Origin: Welwitschia mirabilis
Taxonomy: Eukaryota > Gnetophyta > Gnetopsida > Welwitschiales
Assembly (NCBI GenBank): GCA_051453625.1
Contig: JBOZIK010000001.1
Coordinates: 176,234,806-176,298,805 of the forward strand
Length of the DNA stretch: 64,000 nt
Direction: 5' to 3'
The notes beneath the pieces were generated by a model. That model saw nothing but the letters and a program-made list of their open reading frames with translations, had not been told where the DNA came from and searched no databases. Positions 12,385-23,663 of the stretch are shown here, piece by piece (the stretch's first letter is position 1; each line of letters starts with the position of its first letter). The position numbers and the translations under genes were made by a program.

Positions 12385-13830
12385 CTTGAATTAATAGGGT
12401 ATGGATCTTAAGAAAGATGATTAATACTATAGATTACTTATTATAAGAGTTACTAAGAATAAATTTGATCATAAACCAATTATTCTAAAAATGAAGATTA
12501 AAAAAATCACAATAATTATTTTAATTTTAAAATATATTAACTAAACAAAGAGAGATTTGAAGAAGTGATGTAAGATATCTAGAGCTGATAAATGTGATCT
12601 TTTGATTTTTTACTTCTATAAGATCCTATAATCCTTTGAAAAAAAGTCTTAAGGCTTGGACAAGAAAAGGGTAGAGTTAAATTCAAGACTAGAAAGAAAA
12701 TTTTCTTAAATCAACTAGAAGAAGTATAGCATTAAAAAAAGGAGGGAAATCCAAGGTACGATATAATAATAAAATTTTTGATGAAACTACATGCACTTTA
12801 TAAGAATGAAGAAAGTTATTATAAATAATTCTAAAGGATAAAATGGTTCAAATAAAGGGAATGACACTCAAGATTCATTTTTATGTTAGTATCCAAAATA
12901 GGAAAATTAATTAGATGAAAAGGCTTGAAATAAATAATAGACAGATTATTGGAGAAAAATAGATGGCTAAAGAGTTTTAAAGTTACTTCAAAAATTTATG
13001 GAAAGACCACATGTAAGTACCTTCTAATATGAAAAACAAGAATAAATTTAGCAAAGAGGATAGAAATCCTTTAATGGAAGACTTAATTAAATAATAAATG
13101 ATAAAATCCATCACAAATAAAAAAATAATAAAGTCCTAGTCAAGATGACTAGTAGTCAAACTTGTATAATATATTTATTAAATATTTACTGGAAAACATT
13201 ATGAATATGGTGAATTATATTCTACAGAGATGTACGATAATAATGAAGAGTAATTATATCATTATAATAATAATTCTAGAGTTAAAAAATGTCATTACTT
13301 CATAAGACTTTAGATCAATTAGGTTACATAATTTAATCAATAGAAATCTTACTAAACCTCTTGTTTGTACACTCATCCCATTTATTTCTAAGTTAGTACA
13401 TTGTTCATAAGCTAATTTTATGAAATCTAGATATATTTAAGACCAAATAATTTTAATTCATAATCTAGTTTATACTTGTAAAACTCATAAAGTTTTAGTA
13501 ATATTCATAAAATTTGACATAGAAAAATATTATGGAATAATCAATTTGAAATCTTTAGAAAATATCATTTTGAATTAATGATTTCCTTCTGAATATGTGA
13601 AACTGATGTTAAAAATTTAATCTACTACCAAATTTTATTATGAAATAAATTAAAAAACCTTAATTATTTATTGTTTTTTAAATCAAATAGAAGATTAGGA
13701 AAAAGGGATCTATTAGTGTCATAACATTTCATTATGCAAATGGATATTATGAGGATGTTGTTACGGAATCATAGAGATAAACGAGGAATCAAATATTTCT
13801 AAATAATGTTATGATAATGATATAATATTA
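12385..13830 (+). pseudogene. L1-type LINE ORF2 relic (endonuclease end and reverse transcriptase)
   Basis: Three blocks in the right order on the plus strand support a non-LTR retrotransposon. At about 12,448-12,490 RVTKNKFDHKPIIL matches the end of plant LINE endonucleases (S-DH-PI). At 13,441-13,573 DQIILIHNLVYTCKTHK and then FIKFDIEKYYGIINL match the RT segment NQ-IxDNILL-E-H followed by LKLDFEKAYDRVNW. At about 13,674-13,722 FFKSNRRLGKRDLLVS matches FFxSxRGLRQGDPLSP, followed by HFIMQMDIMRMLLRNHR, as in the LFILAMEVLSRMI block. The catalytic FADD box that should follow is not visible. Many stops show it is long dead. No poly(A) tail or target-site duplication was found, so the ends are approximate. 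Confidence 0.75.
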
Positions 13831-16660
13831 ATAACTAAATACAATAAATAGTGAATATTATTAAATAATTTGAAAATTAAGTAAGCTTATGTATTAATGG
13901 AGGTAAATGAAAAATAGGTAAATGAAAAATATATTTCTTATAAATAGAAAAAAAAACTATTCTAAATAATATGGTATGGAAGAGGGACTGAATAATGATG
14001 TGTATTTTGGCATTTGAATGAAGAACCAAAATAAAATAAATACTTGAAAATACCTACTAGAATAGATTAACAAGAGATGTATGAATTGGTATAATATGAT
14101 AAACATTATTTATTAATTAGAAAATCATTTTAATTAGTTCTTAAATTCTCTTAATTGTTAAATATGCTTCAATAATAATCCCATCATGAAGGAAAACATG
14201 TTAGTTAATAAATAGAGCTTTTAAAGGTTTCTCTTATTTAAAAGGAAAGATACGCCTTGTTAAATGGACTAATATTAGAATATTCAAGGAATGCGAGGCC
14301 CTAGGTACTAAGAACATAGAAAGCATGAACTTACTACATAAATATAAGATAATTTAAAGATTGAATGCTAATGATTCTTCTCAAGATATCTTAATAAATA
14401 ATAAATATAGATAAGATTAGAAGGGTAGTTTTGCCATATGGAAGACATATCAAATAAACTCAGTAGATATTAGAAAGTATAAGAGTGACTTAATATTAGT
14501 TTAATAAATAAGTTTCAACAATAAAGTATGAAAAATAAAAATATAAAAACTCATTATAAAAAGGAATTCTTGGGAAAAAAAGGGAAAAAAATGATCTACC
14601 TCTTAGCAAATAGAAGCATTCAAATGGTGAATATATTACATCAATGATGCATTAATGTCTTCCAATATTACATGATACAACATTATGGGGAAAAAAATAT
14701 GAATCACTTACTTTATGATTATAAATAACTTATAATATTTATCATCCTAGTCAACTGTACATTAAACACCACCTATCATGCTTTGTATGATGTAAAGTAT
14801 TATTGATGAATGTACTTGTAATATTAAGAGCTTAATAATTAGTGCATATTTTTAAACTATTAAAAAAGCATCACATTAAGTTAAAAAAAACTCTAATGGG
14901 AGTGAGAAAAAATTATGCTAGTAAACAGGGAAAAGCATCCTTCTCATGAAATATATTCCAAGAAAGTCATAAATAGTATAAAGAGGATTAAGACATATTT
15001 TTTCAAAGAATATGGAAAATGATGCTATAATAGCTATATGAATTACTAAATTATAATACAATGAAATTTGATAAGAGTTAGAGAGAATACAAGATGACAT
15101 TATAGTAGACCAAAATTATTGTAATAAGATATTATATCATTGAAGCAGTTAAAGTGCTTAAAGATGAAGAATATTTATGCCCCAACTCTAATGATAATGT
15201 TCAATTATTTATTTTTATGGTGGAGAACTCATCCATCTTATATGTGCACTTATTAAAAAATACCATGTTAATACCCTGACAACTAGGGATATAAATGATT
15301 AACAAGTATTTAGTATAATATAAAAATCATACAAAGTTGAAAGCTTTACATTTTAATTTTTTGTTATTTCTAAGATATGGTTATTGTGTTAATGTTCTAA
15401 AGTTTCTTTTCAAATGTTTATGAAAGAAAGATTTAATTAAACATTCTAGTCTAATTATGGCACTTTTATAAAAATATTAGGTAATAAGCCATGTTATTTT
15501 CATGAATAAGTAACTTAGAAATGTAGCCTAAGCCAAAACGATGAAAATATCATATGGATCAAAATATGACAATTAAATTAGTAAATATAGTTTAATGTAA
15601 AGTGCTATAAGTCACTACACTAGATTAGCCTCTCATTAAAGCTTCTTTGTTTTGATGAATTCTAAAAGTAGAAATTAGAAATCCCCATCTGCAAGCCTTA
15701 AATTCTCTCTTTCTAATTCATACAAAGTTGACACTTAACACTATCTAATTAAAGAAAGATAAAACGAGAAAAACAAGAAATCTTCCTTATGTACACATGG
15801 ATAGAACACTCAACCTTTGAAAGGGAATGCTTCGATTTGTGACTTTCCTTTCCATTTTGACCAATAAAGAGCAATCTCCTCTAGTATTTACTATTAAGTC
15901 ATCATGTAATGAGAAGAATTTTGATATAGAATAAATCATATTAAAATATACTAAGGGGCCTTGAATTTAATAATAAGATTCCTATTCAAAATACTAAACA
16001 TCTCTCACTATGTACTTGATTAATATGTGATTCATAAATACCACACAATGTTCCTCATATTTCACTAAGACAAATACATAATAGCATTAATAAAAAACAA
16101 GGAGCATGCACCTAGAAAATGTAAAAGATAGCCATCTCAGTATTGAATGATAGACATGTTTCTAGAGGGTTTTTAAAGTTTACATCTTATAGTTAATATT
16201 GATAATTTCATTTCTGGGTATTCTATATAATTGTAGATAGATTTATAGATTTATTTTTTTATTGAAGACTCTACCCCATTCAAAAAAGAAAAATAAAAAA
16301 TTGATCTTTGATGTATACTATAAGATAAGACACCATTAATATACTTGAAAAGTTATTTTGGTTTAACTATTAATCTTATGATGATGTAACCCATAAGATA
16401 AGTTTAGTGTTTGATATGAGAGCATTTTATTAGGGAATTTCTTGTATTCAGAAAAATTTTAGAGCTTCACATAAGATGTATAATGCAAATAAAGATTTAT
16501 GATTTTTCCATAAAATTTATGAAACAAAGTAGATATGTATGATTCTCATAGAATTGAAATTATAAAATCAACTTAAATATATCTATATGGAATTTACATT
16601 ATTAATTAAATAAAGATAAAGACACATTTCATAATGGAGAAGGATGCTATAAGAGTGGAA
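13831..16660. other. AT-rich DNA, probable LINE 3' remnant and unknown repeats
   Basis: The first part probably holds the decayed 3' half of the LINE, but I cannot place domain boundaries. Short repeats such as GGTAAATGAAAAATA (twice near 13,900) occur. No gene is recognised up to the copia LTR at 16,667. Confidence 0.35.
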
Positions 16661-16666
16661 GAATAA

Positions 16667-16998
16667 TGTTTTTAAGAGTTTGTACGGAATAAAACTAGAG
16701 CATAAGAAATATTAACAAACCACAAAATGGGGGAAAACATTCATAGTAATTAAAAATAAATAAAATACTTTTATTGTTAATATAATTCATAAGTTAAATA
16801 AATTAAATTATAGCTTGATTACATACATTTAAGTAGCATGGTATAATTTATATATTACATAATGAGGCATGACTCTTCATAAAATAAGTGTGAATAGAAA
16901 TGTTATTTCATTAGGAGTAATTTACTAACTAATTTACATAATTTATTATTATTTACAAATTGGAAGTCTATTTAATTAGGATGAAATACTTAATTTAA
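16667..16998 (-). repeat. 3' LTR of the copia element
   Basis: Left-hand LTR (3' LTR, since the element reads on the minus strand). It aligns with 21,016-21,320 through blocks such as GAGCATAAGAAATATT against GAGTACAACAAATATT and GTATAATTTATATATTACATA against GTATAATTTTTATATTACATA. The inner boundary near 16,998 is approximate. Confidence 0.75.
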
Positions 16999-17084
16999 TT
17001 TCATAAAATTAATTAAAAGAGATTTCATAAAATGCTAAATTTTCTTTCTTTAACTAATTTTGTAAGTCCAATTACTATCTGCCA

Positions 17085-17480
17085 TTATGTATTGATGTAG
17101 CTTGATTTGATAAATTCTTCTAAGGATAATTCTTTGATGTAATAAAATGTAATTTGACATGCTTAATTATCTTGTTAAATCTAGGATTCTTTATAATTTT
17201 AATTATAATTTATTTATCATAATGTATGCGAATTGAGGTTTCAATGTCTTTATCAAGATTATCTAACATTTGATAGAGCTAGTTTAGTTTACAAAACAAA
17301 GATGTTACTATAATATATTCTACTTTGGTAGAAGAAAGTGTAGGAATATTTTCCCCTTTCTTAATCATGAAACAACATTTCCACTAAACTAAACGACATA
17401 AGCTATGGTTAACCCATCATATTTAGCATTAACCCAATCTAAATCTATGTAATTAGCTAAAATTTATTTTCGTTTTCTAA
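17085..17480 (-). pseudogene. Copia RNase H domain
   Basis: The minus strand reads SGNVVS and then LSSTKVEYIIVTSLFCKLN (about 17,290-17,340), followed by a degenerate IHYDK block and IIKNPRFNKIIKHVKLHF. These correspond to the copia RNase H blocks SGYVFxLG-ISW, ALSSTEAEYIAL, CDNxSAI and KNPVFHxRTKHIDIxYHF. The order and spacing are normal and place the end of pol just inside the 3' LTR. Confidence 0.85.
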
Positions 17481-17699
17481 ACTTCATGTTTGTTTCACTT
17501 AGAGAATGCACGATTCTAGTAATATTATTATCATCAGATATAATACTTAGTATTATGTTTGTTAAATGTATTAACTTGCTAATTGGCTTTTAGTATTTCA
17601 TGGGCTAAATATTCTTTGTTGTATCATTAGGCTTTATCATTGTACCTATCCTTATAAGTTTGTTTTTCATTTATAATTAATCAACTCTTATTTATCAAA

Positions 17700-18420
17700 T
17701 ATTTCATTGATATATTTTTCTATATTTATTTTTATTATTTTAGCTATATTTTAATATTTAAAATTTTAAAAAATAATTAAAACCTATAGGTCTAAAATTT
17801 TAAACTTTTGACTAAGGACATTTCTTACATCCTTAATATTTATTTCATGCTCTCTTGTTAATATTATGTCCTCAATACAAATTAATTGTATTAGCATGTG
17901 AATTTAGATAGAGGTTTATATTTATGAGAGAATTCTTAGAATCAAGGCCATAGAAACATCCATCAATATTATCAAATAATACTTAAGTATCTTGTTTTAG
18001 GTCATAGACGGATTTATTTAGTTTATAGAAATTTATTTCATGATATTTAATCTCAAATCCTTGAGGTTAGGTTATGCATATTATGTATGCATGACTCCAT
18101 TTATGAATGCATATTTAAGTTCAAGTTGGGATAGAGTATAGTTGTACTAAATCATAAATGAAAAAATGGCTCATATAGTATGCATTTATTTTATGGTTAG
18201 AAATGTTTCATTGTAATTAATTTTTTCTTTTTTAACAAAACCCTTGTACTGAATCTAGCCTTATTAATTGTACCATCTTTATTATATTCAATATAAAAAT
18301 AACTATTTCATATTAATTTACCTTTTTATTGCTTTAATGAGTTTCTATGTTTGATTCTTCATGAGCACATCATACTCCTCATGCATTGCCTTCTTTTAAC
18401 TTGCCTTTTTAAGGAATTCT
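17700..18420 (-). pseudogene. Copia reverse transcriptase
   Basis: From higher to lower coordinates the minus strand gives KKAMHEEYDVLMKNQT*KLIK (about 18,330-18,400; family form WxxAMxEEYxxLxxNxTWxLV), LELKYAFINGV (about 18,090; DVKxAFLNG), FYKLNKSVYDLKQDT (about 18,000; VxKLxKSLYGLKQAP) and ICIEDIILT (about 17,855-17,885; the LYVDDIIxT catalytic box). The catalytic YVDD reads CIED, so the active site is lost, and several stops interrupt the frame. The Trp of TWxLV is TAG or TGA, consistent with G-to-A decay. Confidence 0.85.
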
Positions 18421-18949
18421 TTTACATTAATTATCTCTTTGTTACTTATTTCATTGACATTAGAAATAAATGCTCTTTTACTTCATATGGTTTAATTTAA
18501 ATTTTATTTCATTAGGCTTCTTTCATCTTTATGTAATGAATCATAAACTTGTCTCATCAAATTCATCTTTCATAATATAAACCTAGGTTCTCCTCACCAC
18601 GATCATTTGTAGTAGGAATGGTTTACTCTTCATCATTAATGTGATCATTTATTTCCATTATTTGAGGATTCGATTTTGATTACTTTAAATATGATTCATC
18701 TAAATTTTTATTTGTATTTTTTAAATTTCATCAAGAAATAGATTTACCTATATGTTACCTAAAATCAAGTCATCAAATGATGTGGATGAAACAATATTGT
18801 CAATGTTAGATATTTCATTAGAAATAATATCTTAGGTAATAATGATACTTATAGAAGTTATGTATTATACTCAATAGGATTGTTTTCATTTAACTAACCT
18901 AGCATTAAACATATCTTAGCTTTCTTATTTAATTTGTTTTATTGCTTTA

Positions 18950-19560
18950 AAATGCACATGAAACATTTCCTTTCAAAACTTCTTAGGTCATTACGAGACA
19001 ATGCTCCCTTAAACCATCTTTGTGGTAGTGTCTATCCATTTAAATATTCTATTAAAAGCATATTTTCTAGATAAATAACTATTTGAATAGTTTCTATCCA
19101 TAGAAATGATGGAAGACATATCTTATACAACATATTTTTAGTAATTTTCATGATTGTTCTATTTTTCCTTTCATTTACTCCATTAATATGAGGTGTATAA
19201 GATGGAGTTACTACATTTTGAATACTATCAATTTAAATTTTATTATGAAAATTAGTTAATATGTATTATTCACATTCATCTATTATGATATTCCTATTAA
19301 ATAAACCCATCTACTTTTCAATTAATATATATAATACTTTCAAACCATTAAGAGTTTTAGACTTATTTCATAGAAAATATATTAAACAAATCCTACTATA
19401 GTCATTAATAAAAGTTAGGAAATAGTTTTATTCTTTTAAGGATGAAATAGAAAATGGTCTACACAAATTACTATTCATTACTTTTAGTTTTGTGCTTTTT
19501 TCCTTTTTGTTCTATTCATTAAGAATGGATTTGATGTAGTTTCTCCATCTTACAAACTTT
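18950..19560 (-). pseudogene. Copia integrase core
   Basis: The minus strand keeps LTFINDYSRICLIYFL (about 19,375-19,420), IIIDECE*YIL (about 19,265-19,295) and TPSYTPHINGVNERKNRTIM (about 19,149-19,212). These match the copia integrase blocks F-DDxSRxxWVYFL, LRSDxGGEY and TPYTPQQNGVAERKNRTIMEM. Both catalytic Asp and the Glu of NGVxERKN are still readable, so this is the best-preserved domain in the window. Stops within and around it show that it is not translated as one protein. A faint pre-integrase segment lies near 19,500-19,620. Confidence 0.9.
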
Positions 19561-19619
19561 AACAACTAGCCCTTTAGTCTTAAGTCTTGAAATTTTGTCA
19601 TTTAATATAATTTTCTAAG

Positions 19620-21003
19620 AACTTCAAAGTTCATATGCCATAACCTTTAATGCTAAAGCATATGCTTATCTAGTTCAATTGTTAAAAGAGCTTTGAATTA
19701 GAACTTTTTAGTTGTAAAAGGAAATTCCATCCTAAACTACTTTAATGTGTTATTGTTAGTTTTTTTTTTTTTTTTTTTTTTAATGTAACATGATTCATTC
19801 TTGTTTTTAAAAAACTTGACTTTATAAGAGTCTTAAAGTAGAGATGAAACTATCATTAAATTCATCTTAAATTTTATAATATAAAGGGTATTCATCAAGA
19901 TGAGAAATTATAGCTTTATAGTTCCTAATCAATCTACCTTTACTTTTATTCCATCACTAATGATTACATTTTTTGTGATACTATTTGAGATTGACATAAG
20001 ATTTTTAAAGTATTTTTTATATTGTAAGTTATATGACTTGATGCTCTTAAGTCTGTAATCATGTTTCACTACTACTTATGGAAATTATAAATAAGTCTTC
20101 TTAGTAAACCATTTTATTACTTGTGAGTTCAACTTTAGATTTTTTATCTTTGTTCTTCTTGTTCTACTTGTTCCTATTTCATGCATGGTTTGAACTTTTT
20201 AAAAAATACTTTTTTAAATGATAAATTACCATATTGTAAAATTTTCAAAACATAGTTTCCTATTTCTTGGTATTGTATTTTGATTAGATGCAACAAGACT
20301 TATACTTCTTTTATTTTCTTTATTTTTCAATTTTATTTTTTATTGATGAACTTTCACTATTAAATATTTAAACAAAGATGGTTTAACAACAATTTTTGGT
20401 GCTTTATGAAACACATCAAACTTTAACTAGAGTAAACTTATTAATTTCTTCATCTATAATATCATCTTATTCTTTACCTTGTGATTTTAGCTTGAATTTA
20501 GCTTGATGATTATCTTATTTATATGTGTGCAATGCTCATGACCTTTGATTTTGAAGGTGATGAGTTTAGTAATTAATGAATACTTATGTACTTTACTTTT
20601 TTCTTTAAATATGTTTTCCTATAAGGCCCAAAGCTCTTTAGGTTTTTTAATGCTATGAATGAAAGGATAAATTGATCATTAAAATTTATTATTAGGATGT
20701 ATCTAATCAAGCATGCTTTATCATCTTTCTTTATAGATACAATTCCATTTAGAGAACTTCAAGTCCGTATCTAATTAAGAAATATTCTATTCTTATCTTT
20801 TAAAATATTATAGTTCAAATAGGTAATTTTTATGTGTTTTTCTATGCATAAGATAACACATTCCCTCTTTATATTTTAATTTTGTGATTATATATTGATA
20901 CTAAATTTGTTTTCAATTTTTGAAATAGTATATACATTAAGTATTTCATATTCTATGCAGTTGTGAACTTCATAATCCATACCCATGTTATGTCCATGGC
21001 TAT
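19620..21003 (-). pseudogene. Presumed copia gag region (weak)
   Basis: By position this should hold gag and protease. The minus strand reads as a Lys/Ile-rich broken polypeptide with segments resembling copia gag (for example IALKNLKSFGPYRKTYLKKK near 20,600-20,660), but no capsid or zinc-knuckle motif is convincing. A run of about 22 T (19,760-19,782) lies in it. Confidence 0.35.
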
Positions 21004-21015
21004 GTTCTAATACTA
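21004..21015 (-). promoter_or_regulatory. Primer-binding site for initiator Met tRNA (degenerate)
   Basis: The minus strand reads TAGTATTAGAAC directly after the CA end of the 5' LTR. The plant retroelement site complementary to initiator tRNA-Met is TGGTATCAGAGC. All three differences are G-to-A or C-to-T. The adjacency to the LTR fixes the orientation of the element. Confidence 0.75.
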
Positions 21016-21320
21016 TGTTAAAGAGTTTATGTTGAAAAGAAATAGAGTACAACAAATATTAATAAAATACAATATAAAAACCTAAATACATAGTAATTAA
21101 ACATAAATGAAATACATTTATTATTAGTAAAGTTTATAAGTTAGATAAACTATATCATAATTAGGTTATGCACACTTGATGTGCATAGTATAATTTTTAT
21201 ATTACATAAAGAGATATAACTCTTTAAAAAATCAGTATGAATAATTATATAACTAATTTATATAATTTATTATGATTTAGAACTTAGAAGTTTATTTCAT
21301 TAGGAGGAAATAATTTGAAT
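21016..21320 (-). repeat. 5' LTR of the copia element
   Basis: Right-hand LTR, aligned with 16,667-16,998. Its inner edge is set by the primer-binding site at 21,004-21,015. The outer edge is uncertain, because the CA/TG terminus has decayed. Confidence 0.7.
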
Positions 21321-22222
21321 ATGGAACTAGGATGTGGTGCATGTTGTGTTTCATATTCCCTAGAAAAAAGATATTTTTTTTACTACTACTTAAATAAATA
21401 AATCTAAAGTTAAAGTTATCTTGTTTATATGAATAAATACCAAAAAAATAAAAACATAGCTTTTTATAAGACATTTCAAAGATGAAAAATCATTAGGATA
21501 AAAGTTGGTATATCTTTAAAGTGTTATTCATCAATGACAAAGTAAAATATGGCCTTCATTTTGTTTTTAAGTTTATCTAATTATTTTATTTTATCTAACA
21601 ACTAGATTTCCACAAAAAATTTTAGATATCTTGGATTCTAATACTTTGCATACACTTTTATTTTATGTGTTTTCGTACCTTTACCTTCATCTATTTTATT
21701 ATCATGAAGTTGTAATCCACTAACTAGAAGTTTAATTTTACATAATACACTCATGATGTTATTTCAAAAAATGTATTTAAATTTAAGAATGAATTAATAA
21801 CAACATAAAATATATAATGTTTAAAAAAGAAAAGAAATAACATTTTAAATGTCAAAATAAAATCTATGAAATTCTAGGCTCTATGTTTCAATCCTATACT
21901 TCATCATATTTTATTTTTAATTTATTTAAACGTCTTACATATATCTACTAATGAAAATGTTAATAATGTTGTAATACCATTTTACTTATTATTTGTTTGA
22001 TCTATGTTTCTTAATATATAGAGAAATTTTCTCTTTGATTTAGATATTTTATTCCCTAAATAATTAGCACTTCCTCTTAATACATTATAAGTGAACTAGT
22101 AAAGAACACTAGGTTATGGATTAGGATCTTATATTTAGGTTAGAATAATATTATCTATCTTAGTGTTATATCTTATTTTGTCTCATTCAATAATCGTATT
22201 ATTCATAATGAAGATATGTCTA
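21321..22222. other. AT-rich DNA between two retroelements
   Basis: No gene or repeat is recognised here. Short open stretches such as 21,292-21,474 show no motif. Confidence 0.45.
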
Positions 22223-23653
22223 TGCTAGTATCCCAATATTGAGATCTGATAACATAAAACCGTTAGGGGCAAAAATCTTGTGAAGCCGCTCCTAAAATCA
22301 AATAAAAATCAAGACTTCCATTTGTAGTAGAGTCAATATTATTCTTCCTTAGGGATAAATGCGATGAACAATTGCAAAGAAAACACAAAATCAAATGAAA
22401 TAAGAAGATAGTTTTTAAGAGAAAAGAGAATAACAATGAGAAGAAATATCTAAGAAGATTAGAGACTAATGCTAGGAATGGATCATAGCTCTTAAAATCA
22501 AGCATGAACATAATAGAAATAATAAAAGTTCTTGTATATAGCTCTTAAAATCAAGCATGAACATAATAGCAATAATAAAAGTTCTTGTAATGAATATAGA
22601 TTTTCTCTATTATTAAACTAAAAATGATAAAATTCATCAAATCTTAAGCATGGTAACATAATTGCATTTACCATATGACTGTTGCTGAAATATTCGAGTT
22701 ATCTTAGCTCTTATAGCATATTTGTATAGGCATGAAAAATAAGTATGATTTTCAAAGACCATCAAACATCAACATAAATCATGGAATAAGATGAGAACAT
22801 GAATAAATCACTCGAAAATAATATGAAAATAGTAACATTATTTTAGTACAAATGCAAGAATAATAAATATGTAAAAACATCCACACTTTCTATCAAAAAT
22901 ATTACACCAAAGAATTAACTATTAATTCTTTGATTTAAAGAAAGCATTAAAACTATGCCTTAAGCCATGCTTAAAATTAAGAAACTAAACCAAAGAAAGT
23001 AACATTTTATTAAATGAAATAGAGAAAATCTATAACATATAATCAGAAAAAATTAATCCATAATTGAAATGTCATGCTAGCCTTAATGGCTAGCACATCC
23101 TAGATGAATAATCTAGAGGATAGAATGCATTAGACGTAGCATGAATTATAATTAGGTTAATCACTCTTAAGCATAAATGAATACAAAGCAATATGCTAGG
23201 CCCTTTTTATATTGAAAATTAGGATTGGAATTATTGGAATCTTATCTTTTAGTATTTGATGAGGTGGTTGAGGTTCTGTCTTTTAGTGCTTGTCATTTTC
23301 TAGTGGAATATTCTGATGTTGTAACTAACATGGCCCAAAGCCAAAAATAACATATATTGTTATGATGAGTCTAACAAATGGTTTTTGAAATAGGAATTCT
23401 CCATCAACCAGTGCCATCATCATATGTCACTAAACCATAGTTGTTTTATGCAAAATTGGATCCATCTTCAAACATGTACTTCAAAACATGGCTAAAGACC
23501 TTGAAAGGTCATGGGTAGAATCATAAAGTCAAGTATGACACCAAAAAGGATAGAATACATGTTTTTATGATTAAAATACATTAATTAATGTCTTGGATTA
23601 TGATAAATTAACTTAAACTAATTGCGATAAATGATAATTTTTAAATGTTAACA
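22223..23653 (-). repeat. 3' LTR of OTA gypsy element
   Basis: This 1.43 kb LTR aligns along its whole length with 27,818-29,194, for example at the CTTCCTTAGGGATAAATG block near 22,350, which matches CTTCCTCAGGGATAGATG near 27,950. It contains its own 53-bp tandem duplication (22,485-22,590), absent from the partner. Confidence 0.8.
22485..22590. repeat. 53-bp tandem duplication inside one LTR
   Basis: Two nearly identical 53-bp units starting ATAGCTCTTAAAATCAAGCA lie head to tail. The matching place in the other LTR has one unit only, so the duplication arose after insertion of the element. Confidence 0.9.
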
Positions 23654-23663
23654 CCCCTCTGAC
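23654..23663 (-). promoter_or_regulatory. Polypurine tract (plus-strand priming site)
   Basis: Minus-strand GTCAGAGGGG abuts the LTR start TGTTAACA. Purine runs at this position prime second-strand synthesis in LTR retrotransposons. It is the main evidence for the element's orientation. Confidence 0.65.

Larger units (their letters stand above)
16667..21320 (-). mobile_element. Decayed Ty1/copia retrotransposon, about 4.65 kb
   Basis: Two related terminal repeats of about 300-330 bp (16,667-~16,998 and 21,016-~21,320) bracket an internal region with a minus-strand primer-binding site and the copia order integrase, RT, RNase H. On the plus strand the LTRs start TGTTTTTAAGAGTTT and TGTTAAAGAGTTTA and stay alignable for most of their length, with many substitutions and small indels. 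The overall size is normal for copia. Every coding domain carries stops, so the element is inactive and old. The outer right terminus is uncertain: homology fades near 21,318 and no matching target-site duplication was confirmed. Confidence 0.85.
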
